This document shows positions 10,295 to 18,545 of a stretch of DNA of 64,000 bases, piece by piece; within the stretch, counting starts at the first letter, position 1; the number at the start of each line of letters is the position of its first letter. Below the pieces are notes generated by a model, which saw nothing but the letters and a program-made list of their open reading frames with translations, did not search any database and was not told the origin of the DNA. Location: NCBI RefSeq assembly GCF_020991085.1, contig NZ_CP087719.1, positions 5,193,001 through 5,257,000 on the forward strand, read 5' to 3'. The position numbers and the translations under genes are program-made. The DNA is from Roseomonas sp. OT10 (GTDB lineage: Bacteria > Pseudomonadota > Alphaproteobacteria > Acetobacterales > Acetobacteraceae).

Positions 10295-11953
10295 CTACCC
10301 GTCCTCGCCTGGCGCGCGGGTTGCCACGCGGCGGATGGCCCATTGCACGCTGGCGGTGCCGGGCTCGGCGTGCAGGGCGACCTGCTGGGCCGGGCGGGGC
10401 GTGCCGGAGAGGTGGACGCTCTCCTCGATCGACAGGTTGGCGCCCTCGGCCCGCAGCCGCCAGGCGGCGCCGGAGGGCAGGCGCAGCAGGGCGCCGCCCT
10501 CCGCGTGCAGCGTGGCGGAGACGCCGGGATGCAGGTGGAAGCGCACCACGAAGGTCGGGACCGTATCGGCTTCCACCGCGTCCTCGCCGCGCAGGTCGTC
10601 GCCGGTCTCCGACAGCCACAGGCGGCGGCGGTGGATGGCGCCGAAGCTCTTCTTCCAGCCGTCATGGGTGGCATCGAGCCACTGGGCGCCCTCGGATTCC
10701 TGGCGGTCCGCCTCCACCCGCTCGGGGCGGCGGCCCAGCCCGTCCTCGCGCAGCTCGGCGCTGTTGGTGTCGGCCAGCACCAGGGTGGAATGGGCCGCGG
10801 TGGCGCGCAGCGCGTCGCGCCACTCCGCTTCGGCGGCCGGGGCGGCCCCGCAGTTCACGATCAGCCGGTCGCGCCCGACCGACATCTCGAAGGAGAGGGT
10901 GCCCGCATGGTGCAGCCGGTCCGCCCCGCGCGGCAGGGCGCCCGGCGATGGCGGGCGGTTGCCGTGGCGGGCCGCGGGCGGGGGGCCGCAATCCGCGATG
11001 ACCAGGGTCCGCCCGGCCTGGAGGCGCTGGAAGCCGCCATCGGGCAGGATCAGGGGGGCGCGGCCGCGGGTCTGGGCCTGGGTCAGCACCAGGTCGAGCA
11101 GCGAGGCCAGCTCCTCCCGCGTGCCGTTGAAGCTGGCGAGGGCGCCGTCGCCGTGGCGGAAGACGCGCAGCGCGGGGCCGGCGCGCTCCAGCACCAGGGA
11201 AAGGTGCGGCGGCGCCTCCAGCCCCGCCCCGTGGAACAGGTTGCGCAGCTCGATCAGGTCCTGCAGGGCGGCGAGCTGCATCGCCGGGCTGCGCTCGACA
11301 TGGCTGCCGTCGGGCAGGAACTGGCGCTCCAGCTCGCCCGGCAGCAGCTTGGCGCAGCGGGCGAGCCAGTTCTCCTCCTCCAACGCTACGGCCGCGGCCA
11401 GCGCGCCCTTCAGCGCCACCAGCGCGCCGCGGTGGCGGCATTCGGCCGGCAGCGTCACCACCAGGGCGCGCGCATCCTGGGCGAGGCGCAGCATCAGGGC
11501 GCGGCGGAAGCCGTCCTCGGCGGTGGCGGCCAGGAAGTCCCAGTGCCCCAGCCAGGCGGAGAGCCGGGCGCCGACCACCTCCGGCGCCTCCGCCAGCGCC
11601 TCGGCGCCGGTCCGGGCCAGCCAGTCCTGGGTGAGCGCCCGGGCACGCAGGCGCGCGCCATCCGTGCCCAGCGCGCGCAGGTCGCGCAGCCAGGCGAAGC
11701 CGTGCAGGGCGGCGCGCCAGGCAGGGGTGCCGCCGCGCGCCGCGGCCTCGGCGCCGGGGATGGCACGCAGGGATTCCGCGGGCAGCAGGGGACCGCTGGT
11801 GCCCAGGACATCGAACTCGCCCTTCAGCAGCCGCTGGCCGCGCGTGGCGTCCCCGGGCCAGAGGTCGCGGAAGGCGCGGGCCGGCGCATCCGGCACGCGG
11901 ATGGGTTTCAGCCCCGCCAGGGTCCGGCGGGCGCCGCGCATCCAGTCACTCAT
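10295..11953 (-). CDS. heparinase II/III family protein
   Basis: A 552-residue protein of the heparinase II/III-like family found in alphaproteobacteria between rpe or rsmB and purH. The N-terminal half is an alpha-helical toroid-like region (AWLRDLRALGTDGARLRARAL, then RQFLPDGSHVERSPAMQLAAL around residue 220). The C-terminal half is beta-rich. The true substrate is not known; a periplasmic or cytoplasmic polysaccharide lyase role is only inferred from the family. No clear signal peptide is seen. It starts nine bases after the rpe stop, so it is co-transcribed with rpe. Confidence 0.8.
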   Translation of the reverse strand: MSDWMRGARRTLAGLKPIRVPDAPARAFRDLWPGDATRGQRLLKGEFDVLGTSGPLLPAESLRAIPGAEAAARGGTPAWRAALHGFAWLRDLRALGTDGARLRARALTQDWLARTGAEALAEAPEVVGARLSAWLGHWDFLAATAEDGFRRALMLRLAQDARALVVTLPAECRHRGALVALKGALAAAVALEEENWLARCAKLLPGELERQFLPDGSHVERSPAMQLAALQDLIELRNLFHGAGLEAPPHLSLVLERAGPALRVFRHGDGALASFNGTREELASLLDLVLTQAQTRGRAPLILPDGGFQRLQAGRTLVIADCGPPPAARHGNRPPSPGALPRGADRLHHAGTLSFEMSVGRDRLIVNCGAAPAAEAEWRDALRATAAHSTLVLADTNSAELREDGLGRRPERVEADRQESEGAQWLDATHDGWKKSFGAIHRRRLWLSETGDDLRGEDAVEADTVPTFVVRFHLHPGVSATLHAEGGALLRLPSGAAWRLRAEGANLSIEESVHLSGTPRPAQQVALHAEPGTASVQWAIRRVATRAPGEDG

Positions 11954-11962
11954 CGTGGACGC

Positions 11963-12625
11963 TCACGCGGAGTTGCTCCGCAGCGCGGCGATCGCGGCAG
12001 CGTAATCGGGCTTCCCGAAGACCGCCGTGCCCGCGACCAGCGTGTCCGCACCCGCCGAGAGGCACAGTGGCGCGGTCGCGGCGGTGACCCCGCCATCGAC
12101 CTCCAGGGCGATGTCGCGCCCCGTGCGCTCGATCATCCGCCGCAGCCGCTCGATCTTGGGAAGCTGGCTTTCCAGGAAGGACTGGCCGCCGAAGCCCGGG
12201 TTGACCGTCATCACCAGGATCAGGTCGACGAGGTCCAGCACGTGCTCCACCGCCGTCTCGGAGGTGGCGGGGTTCAGCACGACCCCCGCCCGCTTTCCCA
12301 GGGCCCGGATGGTCTGCAGCGAACGGTGCAGGTGCGGCCCAGCCTCTGGATGGAGGGAGATCAGGTCCGCCCCGGCCTCGGCGAAGGCGGCGAGGTAGGG
12401 GTCAGCCGGGGCGATCATCAGGTGGACGTCGAAGGGCAGGGCACAACGTGGCCGCAGCGCCTTCACCAGCGCCGGGCCGAAGGAGATGTTGGGCACGAAA
12501 TGCCCGTCCATGATGTCGAGGTGCAGCCAGTCCGCCCCCGCCGCCTCAATGGCACGGACTTCCTCGCCGAGGCGGGTGAAGTCGGCGGCGAGCAGGGACG
12601 GGGCGATGCGCGGCACGTGTGACAC
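11963..12625 (-). CDS. rpe: ribulose-phosphate 3-epimerase
   Basis: A 220-residue TIM-barrel enzyme that interconverts ribulose 5-phosphate and xylulose 5-phosphate in the pentose phosphate cycle. Signatures are [10 protein letters not shown] at the N terminus, [18 protein letters not shown], and the phosphate-binding [10 protein letters not shown] and EVDGGV motifs. The GTG at 12625 (giving [10 protein letters not shown]) was chosen because it gives the normal length; an ATG at 12721 would add 32 arginine-rich residues not found in the family. It leads an rpe-heparinase operon. Confidence 0.93.
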   Translation of the reverse strand: MSHVPRIAPSLLAADFTRLGEEVRAIEAAGADWLHLDIMDGHFVPNISFGPALVKALRPRCALPFDVHLMIAPADPYLAAFAEAGADLISLHPEAGPHLHRSLQTIRALGKRAGVVLNPATSETAVEHVLDLVDLILVMTVNPGFGGQSFLESQLPKIERLRRMIERTGRDIALEVDGGVTAATAPLCLSAGADTLVAGTAVFGKPDYAAAIAALRSNSA

Positions 12626-12752
12626 GGGCAAGGTTTTGCCAGCCGCGCCCCCGAGCGGCAACCGGGCGCGCCCGGCCCGGGCCTCGGGCGTGGCCCCGCC
12701 CCCGCGCCGGGCCTCCACCACCCCGGGGGATGGGGGGCACAGGGAGAGGGCG

Positions 12753-13175
12753 TCATACCGATAGCGGGATGACCTGACCGGTCGTGCTGTGGTGTTCGGG
12801 CGGGGGACCGAGAGGGGACGCCGTCCCCTCCCAGACCCTCCCCTGCCGGGGCCACAAGCGGGCCCCGGTCCCCGCTGGGAATTGGTTCTGTGCGGTGGGT
12901 GTCAGCTTCCGGGCTGAACCCTGACGGCGCGCGGACAGGCGGGACTCTGAAGAAGCTTCAGAAGGCTTCAGCGAATGCTGCGGCCGTACCCGCCGAGGAG
13001 CATGGCTCCTCGGCGCCTCGACCCCGTGTCCGGCTGTCCCGCGGCAGCGCTGATCGGGTCCAGGGCCCGCAGGGTCCTGGCGGAGTGGGGGACCGGGGGC
13101 GAGGCAGAGCCTTGCCCCCGGGCCACGGGCGCAGCCTGTGCTGCCACGGATCGAGGCATCCCGCCGTCCGTATCA
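12753..13175 (+). repeat. intergenic repeat element, full copy B (423 bp)
   Basis: This copy fills most of the 547-base gap between rpe and the porin gene. The left end TCATACCGATAGCGGGATG and the right end, read on the minus strand as TGATACGGACGGCGGGATG, are imperfect terminal inverted repeats. On the minus strand the first three bases of the right end (13175-13173) are the TGA stop codon of the porin gene. Inside are a GAGGGGAC/GTCCCCTC hairpin, the CCGGGGCC/GGCCCCGG hairpin near 12847-12872, a hairpin with arms GCCGAGGAGC/GCTCCTCGGC at 12992-13014, a CCAGGGCC..GGTCCTGG palindrome, and a GGGGGCGAGGC/GCCTTGCCCCC hairpin near 13096-13120. Bases 12626-12752 are plain GC-rich spacer. No credible ORF is present. 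Confidence 0.85.
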
Positions 13176-14363
13176 CAGGGAGAGGGCGGCCCGCAGCCCC
13201 AGGGCCTGGAAGTCCCGCACCCGGTCCTCCAGGGTGAGGCGTCCCGACTGCAGTTGGGCCGTGAGGCGCAGCGCGGGGTGCGGCCGCCAGGTCAGCGCCC
13301 CGGTCCAGATCGCCTGCCGCCCGCCCTGCACCGGCCCGTCGCGCAGGTCGGCGACGCTGTAGCGCCCCGCCAGCTCGACCGAGCCCCAGCGGCCCAGCCC
13401 CTCCTCTGGGGGCTCCCAGGTGCCCGTCTCCGCATCGCGCCGGCGTGGCGGGCCGAGCAGGGGCAGGGTGCCCTGGAGATACCAGCCCTCGAAGCGGCGC
13501 GTGCCCTCGCCCGTGCCGCGCAGCAGGAGCTGCTGGTACACCCCCTCCAGCACCAGCGGGCCGAGCCGGGCCGTGGCCTCCGGCCCCCAGGCGCCGGCGC
13601 CATCGGCCGCGAGAGTGCCGGTGTCCAGGAAAACGCGGCTGTCCACCCGCAGCTCGGGGTAGTCGTCCAGGCTCAGCCGGTCGGCGGCGCCGCGCGTGCC
13701 CGGGCGGAACTGCCAGGCCGCATCCAGCCCGAGCTGGAGCTGCGCCGCCGGGGCGTCCAGCAGCAGCGCCGCCACGCGCCCGGCCAGGCCGCGCTGGCGG
13801 TCGTCGTTGCGGGTGGAGAGCACCCCGCCCGTGGCATAGGCGCTGGCGACCCAGCGTCCGCCATGCGCCTCCGCGCCGAGCGCGGTGCGGCTGTCGCCGC
13901 TGGCGAGGCCGGCCGCCAGGTTGCTGATGGCGGCGCGCTCCAGGAAGGGCAGGCCGAAGGAATCGCCCGAGTAATCCGGCAGGTGCTTCGGGGTGAAGGC
14001 GCCCAGCCGCAGGGCGAGGCCATCGATCCCCTCCCAGGCGAGCTGTGCCTCGTAGGGCTGGCCATAGTCGCGCGGGTCGGGGCCGCCGAACTCCCAGACG
14101 AGGCGCCAGGACAGCCGGGCGGGCAGCGTCCCTTCCAACCCCAGCCGCCCGCGGCGCAGGTTCACGCCGCTGCGGAACCCGTCGGGCTCGGACTGGCCGG
14201 CATAGCTGCCTGCATCGGCATCCAGCCGCAGCAGGGGGGAGAGGGTGACCTGCCCCCCGGCGAGGTTCAGGGCCGGGGTGGCCCCGTCCCAGGCCAGTTC
14301 GGCGCCCAGGGAGGGCGGGGCGGCCAGGAGGAGGAGGAGCAGGGGCGGGAGGAGGCGGCGCAT
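13173..14363 (-). CDS. outer-membrane porin, OprO/OprP-like
   Basis: A 396-residue protein with a Sec signal peptide (MRRLLPPLLLLLLAAPPSLGA, about 21 residues) and alternating beta-strand character throughout, resembling phosphate-selective porins O and P. Typical segments are GFRSGVNLRRGRLGLEGTLP and LRLGAFTPKHLPDYSGDSFG near residues 60-140. The chain ends in ...RAALSL, with a terminal hydrophobic residue rather than the usual phenylalanine. ATG 14363 was chosen over 14390 because the signal peptide follows directly. The TGA stop is part of a repeat-element end. Substrate specificity is not shown. Confidence 0.82.
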   Translation of the reverse strand: MRRLLPPLLLLLLAAPPSLGAELAWDGATPALNLAGGQVTLSPLLRLDADAGSYAGQSEPDGFRSGVNLRRGRLGLEGTLPARLSWRLVWEFGGPDPRDYGQPYEAQLAWEGIDGLALRLGAFTPKHLPDYSGDSFGLPFLERAAISNLAAGLASGDSRTALGAEAHGGRWVASAYATGGVLSTRNDDRQRGLAGRVAALLLDAPAAQLQLGLDAAWQFRPGTRGAADRLSLDDYPELRVDSRVFLDTGTLAADGAGAWGPEATARLGPLVLEGVYQQLLLRGTGEGTRRFEGWYLQGTLPLLGPPRRRDAETGTWEPPEEGLGRWGSVELAGRYSVADLRDGPVQGGRQAIWTGALTWRPHPALRLTAQLQSGRLTLEDRVRDFQALGLRAALSL

Positions 14364-14528
14364 CCGCCCCGCCTGCCATGGCGGCGGCATGGCCGCCAGG
14401 AGCGCGCCGCCTCAACACCGCGTGGCCGCGTCACGCCGCCCGCGGAAGGAACGGTCCGCCCCCGCGGGACGGCCCGCTTGCGGGTGCCGGGGCGGCCTGC
14501 ACGGGCACGGGGCCCGTGCGGGCCGGCA

Positions 14529-15554
14529 TCAGCGCATCGGCAGCGGGTAGTGCAGCCCGCCCTTGGTCCAGAGCTCGTTCGGGCCGCGCGCCAGCCCGAC
14601 CGGGGTGCGCGGGCCCATGTGGCGGTCGTAGATCTCGCCGTAATTGCCCATCGCCTTGACGATGTTCACCACCCAGGCCGGGTCGAGCTTCAGCGCCTGG
14701 CCCAGCTCCGGCGTCACGCCGAGCAGGCGGCGGGTGTCGGGGTTGGTGCTCTCGCGCCGCATCTGCTCGACATTGGCCGCGGTGATGCCGCGTTCCTCCG
14801 CCTCCATCAGCGCGTTGACGGTGTAGCGGATCACGTCGAACCACTCGTCGTCGCCGCGCCGGACATAGGGGCCGTAGGGCTCCTTGGAGAAGCGCTCCGC
14901 CAGGATGGTCCAGTCCCCCGGGCTGGGCATCGAGGAGCGGCCGGCGGCGAGCTGCGAGGCATCCGTGCCGAAGGCATCGCAGCGCCCGGCCTGCAGCGCG
15001 CCGAGCGCCTGGTCGGTGCGCTCGAACAGCACGGGCGTGAAGCTCTGGCCGATGGTCCGGAAGTAGTCGGCCGTCACCAGCTCGTTGGTGGTGCCGGAGA
15101 CGAGGCAGATCGTCGCCCCCGCCAGCTCCGACGCCTTGGCGATGTTGGCGCTGCTGCGGACCATGAAACCGTGGCCGTCGTAGAAGTAGGGCGTGATGGC
15201 GCGCAGCCCCAGCGTGACGTCGCGCATCATGGTGTGCGTGCTGGTGCGGAACAGCACGTCCACCTCGCCCGAGCCCAGCGCGGTGAAGCGGGTGGAGGAG
15301 CTGAGCGGCGTGAAGCGCACCTTGTTCGGATCGTTGAACAGCGCCACCGCCACGGCGCGGCAGAGGTCGGCGTCCAGCCCCTGCCAGACGCCGCGCCCGT
15401 CGGGAAGGGCGAAGCCGGCGATCCCGTTGTGCACGCCGCAGATGAGCTGCCCGCGCGCCTTCACCGCATCCAGCGTCGCGCCCGCCCTGGCCGGCAGGGC
15501 CAGCCCCAGGCAGGCCGCCGCCGCCAGGGCCGTCCGCAGTATCGCTTTCCTCAT
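14529..15554 (-). CDS. amino-acid ABC transporter substrate-binding protein (AapJ-like)
   Basis: A 341-residue periplasmic binding protein with a signal peptide ending ALPARAG near residue 25. The mature part starts ATLDAVKARGQLICGVHNG, the standard opening of family 3 binding proteins of the AapJ/YhdW type for polar amino acids. Further family motifs are GFDxD-like QGLDADLCRAVAVALF and GNYGEIYDRHMG near the C terminus. ATG 15554 (MRKAILRTAL) was preferred to 15611. The permease and ATPase genes are not adjacent, so this is an orphan receptor that would have to work with a transporter encoded elsewhere. Confidence 0.88.
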   Translation of the reverse strand: MRKAILRTALAAAACLGLALPARAGATLDAVKARGQLICGVHNGIAGFALPDGRGVWQGLDADLCRAVAVALFNDPNKVRFTPLSSSTRFTALGSGEVDVLFRTSTHTMMRDVTLGLRAITPYFYDGHGFMVRSSANIAKASELAGATICLVSGTTNELVTADYFRTIGQSFTPVLFERTDQALGALQAGRCDAFGTDASQLAAGRSSMPSPGDWTILAERFSKEPYGPYVRRGDDEWFDVIRYTVNALMEAEERGITAANVEQMRRESTNPDTRRLLGVTPELGQALKLDPAWVVNIVKAMGNYGEIYDRHMGPRTPVGLARGPNELWTKGGLHYPLPMR

Positions 15555-15726
15555 CGCCGTCGTCCTTCCCGTCGTGGCGGGGAGGATGACGGGCGGATCG
15601 GCCGAGCTCAAGAAACCTTGATGGTGCGAAAGCCGACGCGGGTGCGCCGGGCGCGCAAAACGGAGGCAGCGGGCCCGCCGCTGCCCAGGTTCGGACCGGC
15701 CGGGCGCCCCGGCCCGTGGCCCGCGC

Positions 15727-16623
15727 TCAGCCGGGCAGGGGCCAGTCCGCCGCCAGCACGCTGCCGCTCGCGGATTCGGTGATCAGCGCCGTCCCGCGCC
15801 CCGGCGTCAGCGCCAGGTTCGTCACCGTCCGGCCGCGGCAGGAGCGCAGCCGCGCCAGCACCTCGCCCTGGTGCGACAGGGCGAAGACGCAGCCCAGCGA
15901 GGCATGCGCGACCAGCAGGTGCCCTTCCGCATCCATCGCCATGCCGTCCGGGCCGCTGGTGCCGTGGAAGGAGGCGAAGCGGCCGACCTTGGCGGTGCTG
16001 CCATCGGCCAGCAGCGGCAGGCGCCAGACGGCGTTGTCGCGCGTCATGGCGACGAACAGCACGTCCTCCTCCGGCGAGAGCGCCAGCCCGTTCGGGCTGG
16101 GCCCGTTGCCCAGCAGCAGGTCCAGCCGCCCGTCGGGGCGCAGCCGGAAGACCCGACCGGTGGGGTCGTGCAGCCCGCTCTGCCCCTGGTCGGTGAAGTA
16201 GAGGTCGCCGTTGCGGGCGAAGACGAGGTCGTTCGGGCCCTTGAAGCGCTCGCTGTTGCGGCGGGTCAGGAAGGGCGTCACCCGGCCACTGCCGAGGTCG
16301 AGCGAGAGCAGCCCCTGCTTGTAGTCGGCGATGACGAGGCGCGACCCGTCGGGATGCAGCGCCAGCCCGTTCGGCTCGCCGTCGTATTCCGCGACCACCG
16401 TCCAGCCGCCCGCCGGGTCGAGGCGGAAGAGGCGGCCATGCGGGATGTCGGTGAGGTAGAGGTTCCCGTCCCGGTCGAGGCAGGGGCCCTCCAGGAAGCT
16501 GTCCACCGGGGCGCCGCCCTTGTTGGCGCGCGACCACTCGGTGGGCACCGGCCGGCGCAGCGCCTCCGGCAGGGCGGCGTGCAGCCGCGTCTCGATCAGG
16601 CGGGGTGGGGAGAAGGGGTCCAT
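15727..16623 (-). CDS. SMP-30/gluconolactonase family lactonase
   Basis: A 298-residue six-bladed beta-propeller of the SMP-30/gluconolaconase/LRE family, which hydrolyses sugar or organic-acid lactones with a bound divalent metal. Metal-site motifs are visible: FLEGPCLDRDGNLYLTD (Glu), KGPNDLVFARNGDLYFTD (Asn), and GPDGMAMDAEGHLLVA (Asp). ATG 16623 has an AGGGA Shine-Dalgarno eight bases upstream; a GTG at 16662 overlapping the iclR stop is the alternative. It follows iclR in one transcript and may belong to the catabolic cluster that starts at 17533 on the other strand. It could also supply the missing lactonase step of sugar catabolism, though this is only inference. Confidence 0.87.
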   Translation of the reverse strand: MDPFSPPRLIETRLHAALPEALRRPVPTEWSRANKGGAPVDSFLEGPCLDRDGNLYLTDIPHGRLFRLDPAGGWTVVAEYDGEPNGLALHPDGSRLVIADYKQGLLSLDLGSGRVTPFLTRRNSERFKGPNDLVFARNGDLYFTDQGQSGLHDPTGRVFRLRPDGRLDLLLGNGPSPNGLALSPEEDVLFVAMTRDNAVWRLPLLADGSTAKVGRFASFHGTSGPDGMAMDAEGHLLVAHASLGCVFALSHQGEVLARLRSCRGRTVTNLALTPGRGTALITESASGSVLAADWPLPG

Positions 16624-16658
16624 GGCGTCGTTCCCTGGTGGGTGTCGGGGCTGGGTCG

Positions 16659-17414
16659 TCACGCGGTGCGGCCGCCGCCGAGGGCCAGGGACAGGCTGCG
16701 TGCCCCGGCGAGCACGGCCTCGGCCAGCGCGGGGCGGCGTGGCTCCTCCAGCCGGTGGCGGGGGCCGGCCAGGCCCAGCGCCCCCAGGAAGCCGTCGCTC
16801 CCGAAGACCGGCGCGGCGATGGCGATGGTCTCCGGATCGCGCTCGCCGAGCGAGACGGCGAAGCCCGCCGCCCGCACCTCCGCCGAGCGCGGGCCGGCAT
16901 CCCCGGTGAAGGCCGCCAGCACCCGGGCGCTGGCGCCGCGATCGAGCGGCAGGCGGGCGCCCTCCTCGATGTGGTGGCGGATCAGCCGCTCCGAATGGTG
17001 GCGGAACAGGCAGATGCGGTCGTTGCCCTCGCGCACGTAGAAGCCCGAGGTCTCGCCCGTGCGGGCGGTGAGGTCGGCCAGGGCCGGCCGCACGTGGTCG
17101 GCCAGGTTGAAGGCGCCCTGGTAGAGCCGCCCCAGGCGGAGCGGGGTCGGCCCCAGGCGGAAGGCGCCGTCCGCGTCGCGCTGGAGGTAGCCGAAGCGCG
17201 CCAGCGAGGCGGCGAGGCGCAGCGCCGTGCTGGGGTAGAGCCCGCTGCGGGCGGCGAGCTCGCTGAGCGCCAGCCGGGGCGTACCATCGGCAAAGGCTTC
17301 CAGCAGGGAGAGGGCGCGTTCCACCGCCTCGACGCGCGGCTCCTCCACCGGATCGCCGGCGGGGCGGGGGGCGGGCGGGCGGCCGCGGCGGCGGGGCGGG
17401 TCGGTGAGGTTCAT
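16659..17414 (-). CDS. IclR-family transcriptional regulator
   Basis: A 251-residue regulator with an N-terminal winged helix (VEAVERALSLLEAFADG then LALSELAARSGLYPSTALRL, about residues 20-75) and a C-terminal effector-binding IclR domain (FYVREGNDRICLFRHHSERL). ATG 17414 is the natural start; longer forms read into the operator region. It is divergent from the Bug/HMG-CoA-lyase/CoA-transferase cluster and separated from it by a 118-base region carrying a perfect palindrome, so it probably controls that cluster and itself. Confidence 0.92.
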   Translation of the reverse strand: MNLTDPPRRRGRPPAPRPAGDPVEEPRVEAVERALSLLEAFADGTPRLALSELAARSGLYPSTALRLAASLARFGYLQRDADGAFRLGPTPLRLGRLYQGAFNLADHVRPALADLTARTGETSGFYVREGNDRICLFRHHSERLIRHHIEEGARLPLDRGASARVLAAFTGDAGPRSAEVRAAGFAVSLGERDPETIAIAAPVFGSDGFLGALGLAGPRHRLEEPRRPALAEAVLAGARSLSLALGGGRTA

Positions 17415-17444
17415 GGTTGACGCGCGGGAACTCGCAGGGCTAGG

Positions 17445-17486
17445 TATTTCTGTCAGAGGGAAGTATTTTCTGTCAAACAGAAAATA
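17445..17486. promoter_or_regulatory. predicted IclR operator palindrome
   Basis: Arms TATTTTCTGT (17464-17473) and ACAGAAAATA (17477-17486) form a perfect 10-base inverted repeat with a CAA spacer. A half-site copy, TATTTCTGTCAG, lies at 17445-17456. The sequence is strikingly AT-rich for this genome and lies between iclR and the first Bug gene, 47 bases before its ATG. This length and symmetry fit IclR-family operators. Confidence 0.75.
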
Positions 17487-17532
17487 GAAGCTTGAACGAA
17501 GAAGCGGCCGAACCGGCCCGGGAAGGACGTCC

Positions 17533-18534
17533 ATGCGCCATCGCCCCCATGCCCCGTTGACCCGCCGCGCCCTGTCCGCCGGGCTGGCCGGCCTCGCCGG
17601 CGGGCTCGCCGCCCCCCGCCTGGCCCGGGCCGCCGAATGGCCCGACCGGCCGGTGCGCGTGATCATGCCCTATGCCGCCGGCGGCCCGACCGACGTGATC
17701 GGCCGGCTGATCTGCGACAGCCTGTCGCAGCGCCTGCCGCAGCGCTTCGTGGTGGAAAACCGCACCGGCGCGGGCGGCAACATCGGCGCCGCGGCGGTGG
17801 CGAAGTCCGCGCCGGACGGGGCCACCTTCCTCTTCACCAACACCGGCCATGCGGTGAACCGCTCGCTCTACGCGAAGCTCGACTACGACCCGCAGAAGGA
17901 TCTCGTCCCCGTCACCATCGTGGCCGAGAGCCCCATGGTGCTGCTCGTGCCGCCCGACGCGCCGACGCGGACCCTGGCCGAGTTCGTCGCGCGGGTGCGC
18001 GCCGCGCCGGGCGAGTTCTCCTACGGCAGCACCGGCACGGGCGGGGCGCTGCAGCTCGTCAGCCTGCTCTTCCTGAAGGCCGCCGGGTTGAAGATGGAGG
18101 AGATTCCCTATCGCGGCAGCGCGCCCACGGCGCAGGACCTCGTCGCCGGCCGGCTCGGCATGCTCTACGACGCGGGCGTCACCGCCTTCCCGCTGGCCCA
18201 GGGCGGCCAGGCGCGGGCGCTGGCGGTCTCCTCGGCCGAGCGGTCGAAGGTGATGCCGGACGTGCCCACCATCGGCGAGGCGGGCTTCCCGGCCGCCACC
18301 TTCAGCGTCTGGCAGGGCATCCTGGCCCCGGCCGGCACGCCGCAGCCGATCGTCGACCGTCTCCGGCAGGAGGTCGCCGCGATCCTGGCCGAGGGCAGCC
18401 TGCGCCAGCGCTTCGCCGAGCTGGGCGCCGAGCGCATCATCACCAACACCCCTGCCGAGGCACGGCAGTACGTCGATGCCGAGATGGACCGCTGGGCCCG
18501 CGTGCTGCGCGAGGCCGGCATCCAGCCGCAATGA
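17533..18534 (+). CDS. Bug/TctC-family solute-binding protein 1
   Basis: A 333-residue periplasmic receptor of the tripartite tricarboxylate transporter (TTT) family. It carries a twin-arginine-like signal (LTRRALSAGLAG to ARA, about 32 residues) and the family core WPDRPVRVIMPYAAGGPTDV, VVENRTGAGGNIGA and FSYGSTGTGGALQL. Bug proteins bind carboxylates between two lobes through water-bridged contacts. ATG 17533 follows a GGAAGGA ribosome-binding site. It begins a five-gene plus-strand cluster with an HMG-CoA-lyase-like enzyme and a CoA transferase, but no TctA/TctB membrane subunits adjoin, so a distant transporter must serve it. Confidence 0.92.
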   Translation: MRHRPHAPLTRRALSAGLAGLAGGLAAPRLARAAEWPDRPVRVIMPYAAGGPTDVIGRLICDSLSQRLPQRFVVENRTGAGGNIGAAAVAKSAPDGATFLFTNTGHAVNRSLYAKLDYDPQKDLVPVTIVAESPMVLLVPPDAPTRTLAEFVARVRAAPGEFSYGSTGTGGALQLVSLLFLKAAGLKMEEIPYRGSAPTAQDLVAGRLGMLYDAGVTAFPLAQGGQARALAVSSAERSKVMPDVPTIGEAGFPAATFSVWQGILAPAGTPQPIVDRLRQEVAAILAEGSLRQRFAELGAERIITNTPAEARQYVDAEMDRWARVLREAGIQPQ

Positions 18535-18545
18535 GGAACCCGCCC

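Noticed and set aside
9065-12622. A 1185-codon plus-strand frame
   Set aside because: It lies opposite the glycosyltransferase, heparinase-like and rpe genes, all of which have clear family motifs. The shadow protein has none.
12975-15782. A 935-codon plus-strand frame starting inside repeat element B
   Set aside because: It is antisense to the porin and AapJ-like genes and lacks any recognisable domain.
17519-17535. GGACGTCCATG motif recurring near starts at 17533, 45257 and 49813
   Set aside because: GGACGTCC is a short palindrome and ATG GAC GTC CT encodes the MDVL start shared by two unrelated proteins. No spacing or context is conserved.
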